From NCBI GenBank assembly GCA_029867005.1, contig CP123443.1, forward strand, positions 3,100,001 to 3,164,000: 64,000 nt of DNA, in the 5' to 3' direction. The notes under the pieces are model-generated. The model made no database searches. It was not told the origin of the DNA and was given only the letters and a program-made list of their open reading frames with translations. Of the stretch, positions 62,958-64,000 are shown piece after piece. The position numbers were made by a program, and so were the translations under genes. Position 1 is the first letter of the stretch; each line of letters starts with the position of its first letter. The DNA comes from Candidatus Haliotispira prima. Its GTDB lineage: Bacteria; Spirochaetota; Spirochaetia; SP-2023.

Positions 62958-63707
62958 TTATGACAAATACGGGTCGTAGCCGGTCTTCTCCAGGTTTTGC
63001 ACCAACTGAAAGTCTCCGGATTCCACAATCTTGCCCTGAATCATGATATGGACATGAGTCGGACGAATAAAATCCAACAGACGTTGGTAGTGAGTGATTA
63101 GCAAGAGGCTTTTCGTACCGTTGCTTTGTTCCTGGAGATCCTGCACAGCCGAGCCAAGGGTGCGCAGGGCATCAATGTCCAAACCGGAGTCGATCTCATC
63201 CAAGATGGAGAATTTGGGGTCGAGAAGCAGCATTTGGAGGATCTCATTGCGTTTTTTCTCGCCGCCCGAAAAGCCGTGGTTGACTGAACGTTCGAGGAAT
63301 GAGGGGCGGAGACCTACCGCCGGCAGTTTCTCTTCCACCAGTTCGGCAAAGTCTATCGGATCGACCTCTTCCTCACCGCGATGTTTGCGTTTGGCATTAT
63401 AAATCATGCGCAGAAAGTCGCTGTTATTGACCCCGGGAATTTCAATCGGGTACTGCAAGCCCAAAAAAATTCCGGCATGGGAACGTTCTTCCGGTGCCAG
63501 TTCATTTATATCCACACCTTCGAGCAGCAACTGACCGCCGGTTACCTGATAGCCGGGATGTCCGGCAATCACTTTGGCCAAGGTGGATTTCCCGGAACCG
63601 TTGGGCCCCATAATGGCATGAACCTCGTCAGGTTTAATTGCAAGGTTAAAGCCATCGAGGATCTTTTTATCGTCAATCGATACTTCAAGATTTTTGATTT
63701 CAATCAT
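62958..63707 (-). CDS. sufC: Fe-S assembly ATPase SufC
   Basis: 249 residues, AAGGAGA upstream. ABC-type ATPase: Walker A GPNGSGKSTLAKVIAG, the SufC signature FSGGEKKRNEILQM, Walker B FSILDEIDSGLDIDAL and the H-loop ITHYQRLL. It drives shape change of SufB/SufD during cluster assembly. It sits between sufB and sufD; a 178-base gap with no gene lies before sufD. Confidence 0.96.
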   Translation of the reverse strand: MIEIKNLEVSIDDKKILDGFNLAIKPDEVHAIMGPNGSGKSTLAKVIAGHPGYQVTGGQLLLEGVDINELAPEERSHAGIFLGLQYPIEIPGVNNSDFLRMIYNAKRKHRGEEEVDPIDFAELVEEKLPAVGLRPSFLERSVNHGFSGGEKKRNEILQMLLLDPKFSILDEIDSGLDIDALRTLGSAVQDLQEQSNGTKSLLLITHYQRLLDFIRPTHVHIMIQGKIVESGDFQLVQNLEKTGYDPYLS

Positions 63708-63808
63708 GTGAACTTTTTATTCTCCTTAAATATATTTTCGGCATGTCTTCCGGCAGCTTAGCTGTCGGATACACGCCGCACCTGTCGAAACAGGGTTGCA
63801 ATATGCTA

Positions 63809-64000
63809 TTAGCCCACGGTGTTTTCCAGCTTCAGCTCCATGAGACGGTTCGATTCTACGGCAAATTCGGTAGGCAGAGTGCGGAATACATCCGCGCAAA
63901 AGCCATTGACAATTGTGCCCAGAGCATCGTCCGGATCAATGCCGCGCTGTTGCAAATAAAACAGCTGTTCTTCATTGATACGGACTGTGGTGGCCTCGTG
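63809..64000 (-). CDS. sufB: SufB, C-terminal fragment (cut by the window edge)
   Basis: The last 63 codons of a frame entering from the right edge. The translation begins HEATTVRINEEQLFYLQQRG and ends FAVESNRLMELKLENTVG, matching the SufB C-terminus, including the conserved HEAT-x-x-x-I-x-EEQLFYLQ-RG stretch. SufB is the cluster-holding subunit of the SufBCD scaffold. It is first in the order sufB-sufC-sufD. Two small hairpins lie between it and sufC (63750-63768 and 63781-63794). Confidence 0.93.
   Translation of the reverse strand, partial: HEATTVRINEEQLFYLQQRGIDPDDALGTIVNGFCADVFRTLPTEFAVESNRLMELKLENTVG

Noticed and set aside
1-64000. CRISPR arrays, insertion sequences, rRNA genes
   Set aside because: No regularly spaced repeats, transposase-like frames or rRNA sequence were recognised anywhere in the window.

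Overview
The window (64 kb, mixed GC, roughly half) reads as one bacterial chromosome segment with dense genes on both strands. Several features suggest a Gram-negative-type spirochaete (Spirochaetota): lipoproteins with a relaxed lipobox (LLSC, LAGC), a rpmH-rnpA-yidD-yidC-jag block with no dnaA or DnaA boxes beside it, a very large RnpA, and an ABC exporter for a surface polysaccharide. This is an inference from gene content and was not tested by a database search; confidence about 0.5.

Layout. 1-5.1 kb: a secreted protein, a large protein with a disordered Arg/Gly/Asn-rich tail, and a lipoprotein, none of known function. 5.2-6.8 kb: an AT-rich two-gene island, a HEPN-like protein plus an ImmA/IrrE-type metallopeptidase, with its own strong promoter. 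7-9.3 kb: an alpha/beta hydrolase and FabF on the minus strand. 9.7-22 kb: a glycan locus. It opens with a single 907-residue polypeptide that carries three glycosyltransferase domains (GT6, GT11, GT2). Then come a GT2 gene, an ABC-2 exporter (wzm, wzt), and a tandem array of alternating GT2 paralogues, one of them dead. Most members share a C-terminal basic tail. 22-22.5 kb: four tRNA genes (His, Arg, Lys, Leu) ended by a 29-bp perfect palindrome.

22.7-36 kb is mostly housekeeping: trigger factor, AroB, a GNAT protein, a ThuA/Gfo-Idh-MocA sugar pair, tRNA-Asp, a lipoprotein, leucyl aminopeptidase, a GerMN protein and a ClpB-like ATPase with a substituted Walker A lysine. 36-41.6 kb (minus): a PrsW-type membrane protease, then jag, yidC, yidD, rnpA and rpmH with overlapping reading frames. 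42-56.3 kb is a second glycan region. It holds three minus-strand glycan genes, a WbpE-like sugar aminotransferase, a UDP-sugar 6-dehydrogenase, a WlbA/WbpB-like sugar oxidase with a C9 tract, and another GT2. Between these sit a 1081-residue membrane protein, TrmJ and a redoxin. 56.5-64 kb (minus): pyrC and the suf iron-sulfur operon (sufB, C, D, S, U). A Vsr-like nuclease/C5-methyltransferase fusion gene is inserted between sufD and sufS.

The most striking system is the GT6-GT11-GT2 fusion. Its first two domains are the same pair of enzyme families that build the terminal ABO histo-blood-group structure: alpha-1,2-fucosylation, then alpha-1,3-Gal or GalNAc addition. Together with the exporter and the recombining GT2 array, this looks like a machine for making and varying a host-like surface glycan. 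The HEPN/ImmA pair is the other candidate for an undescribed system.
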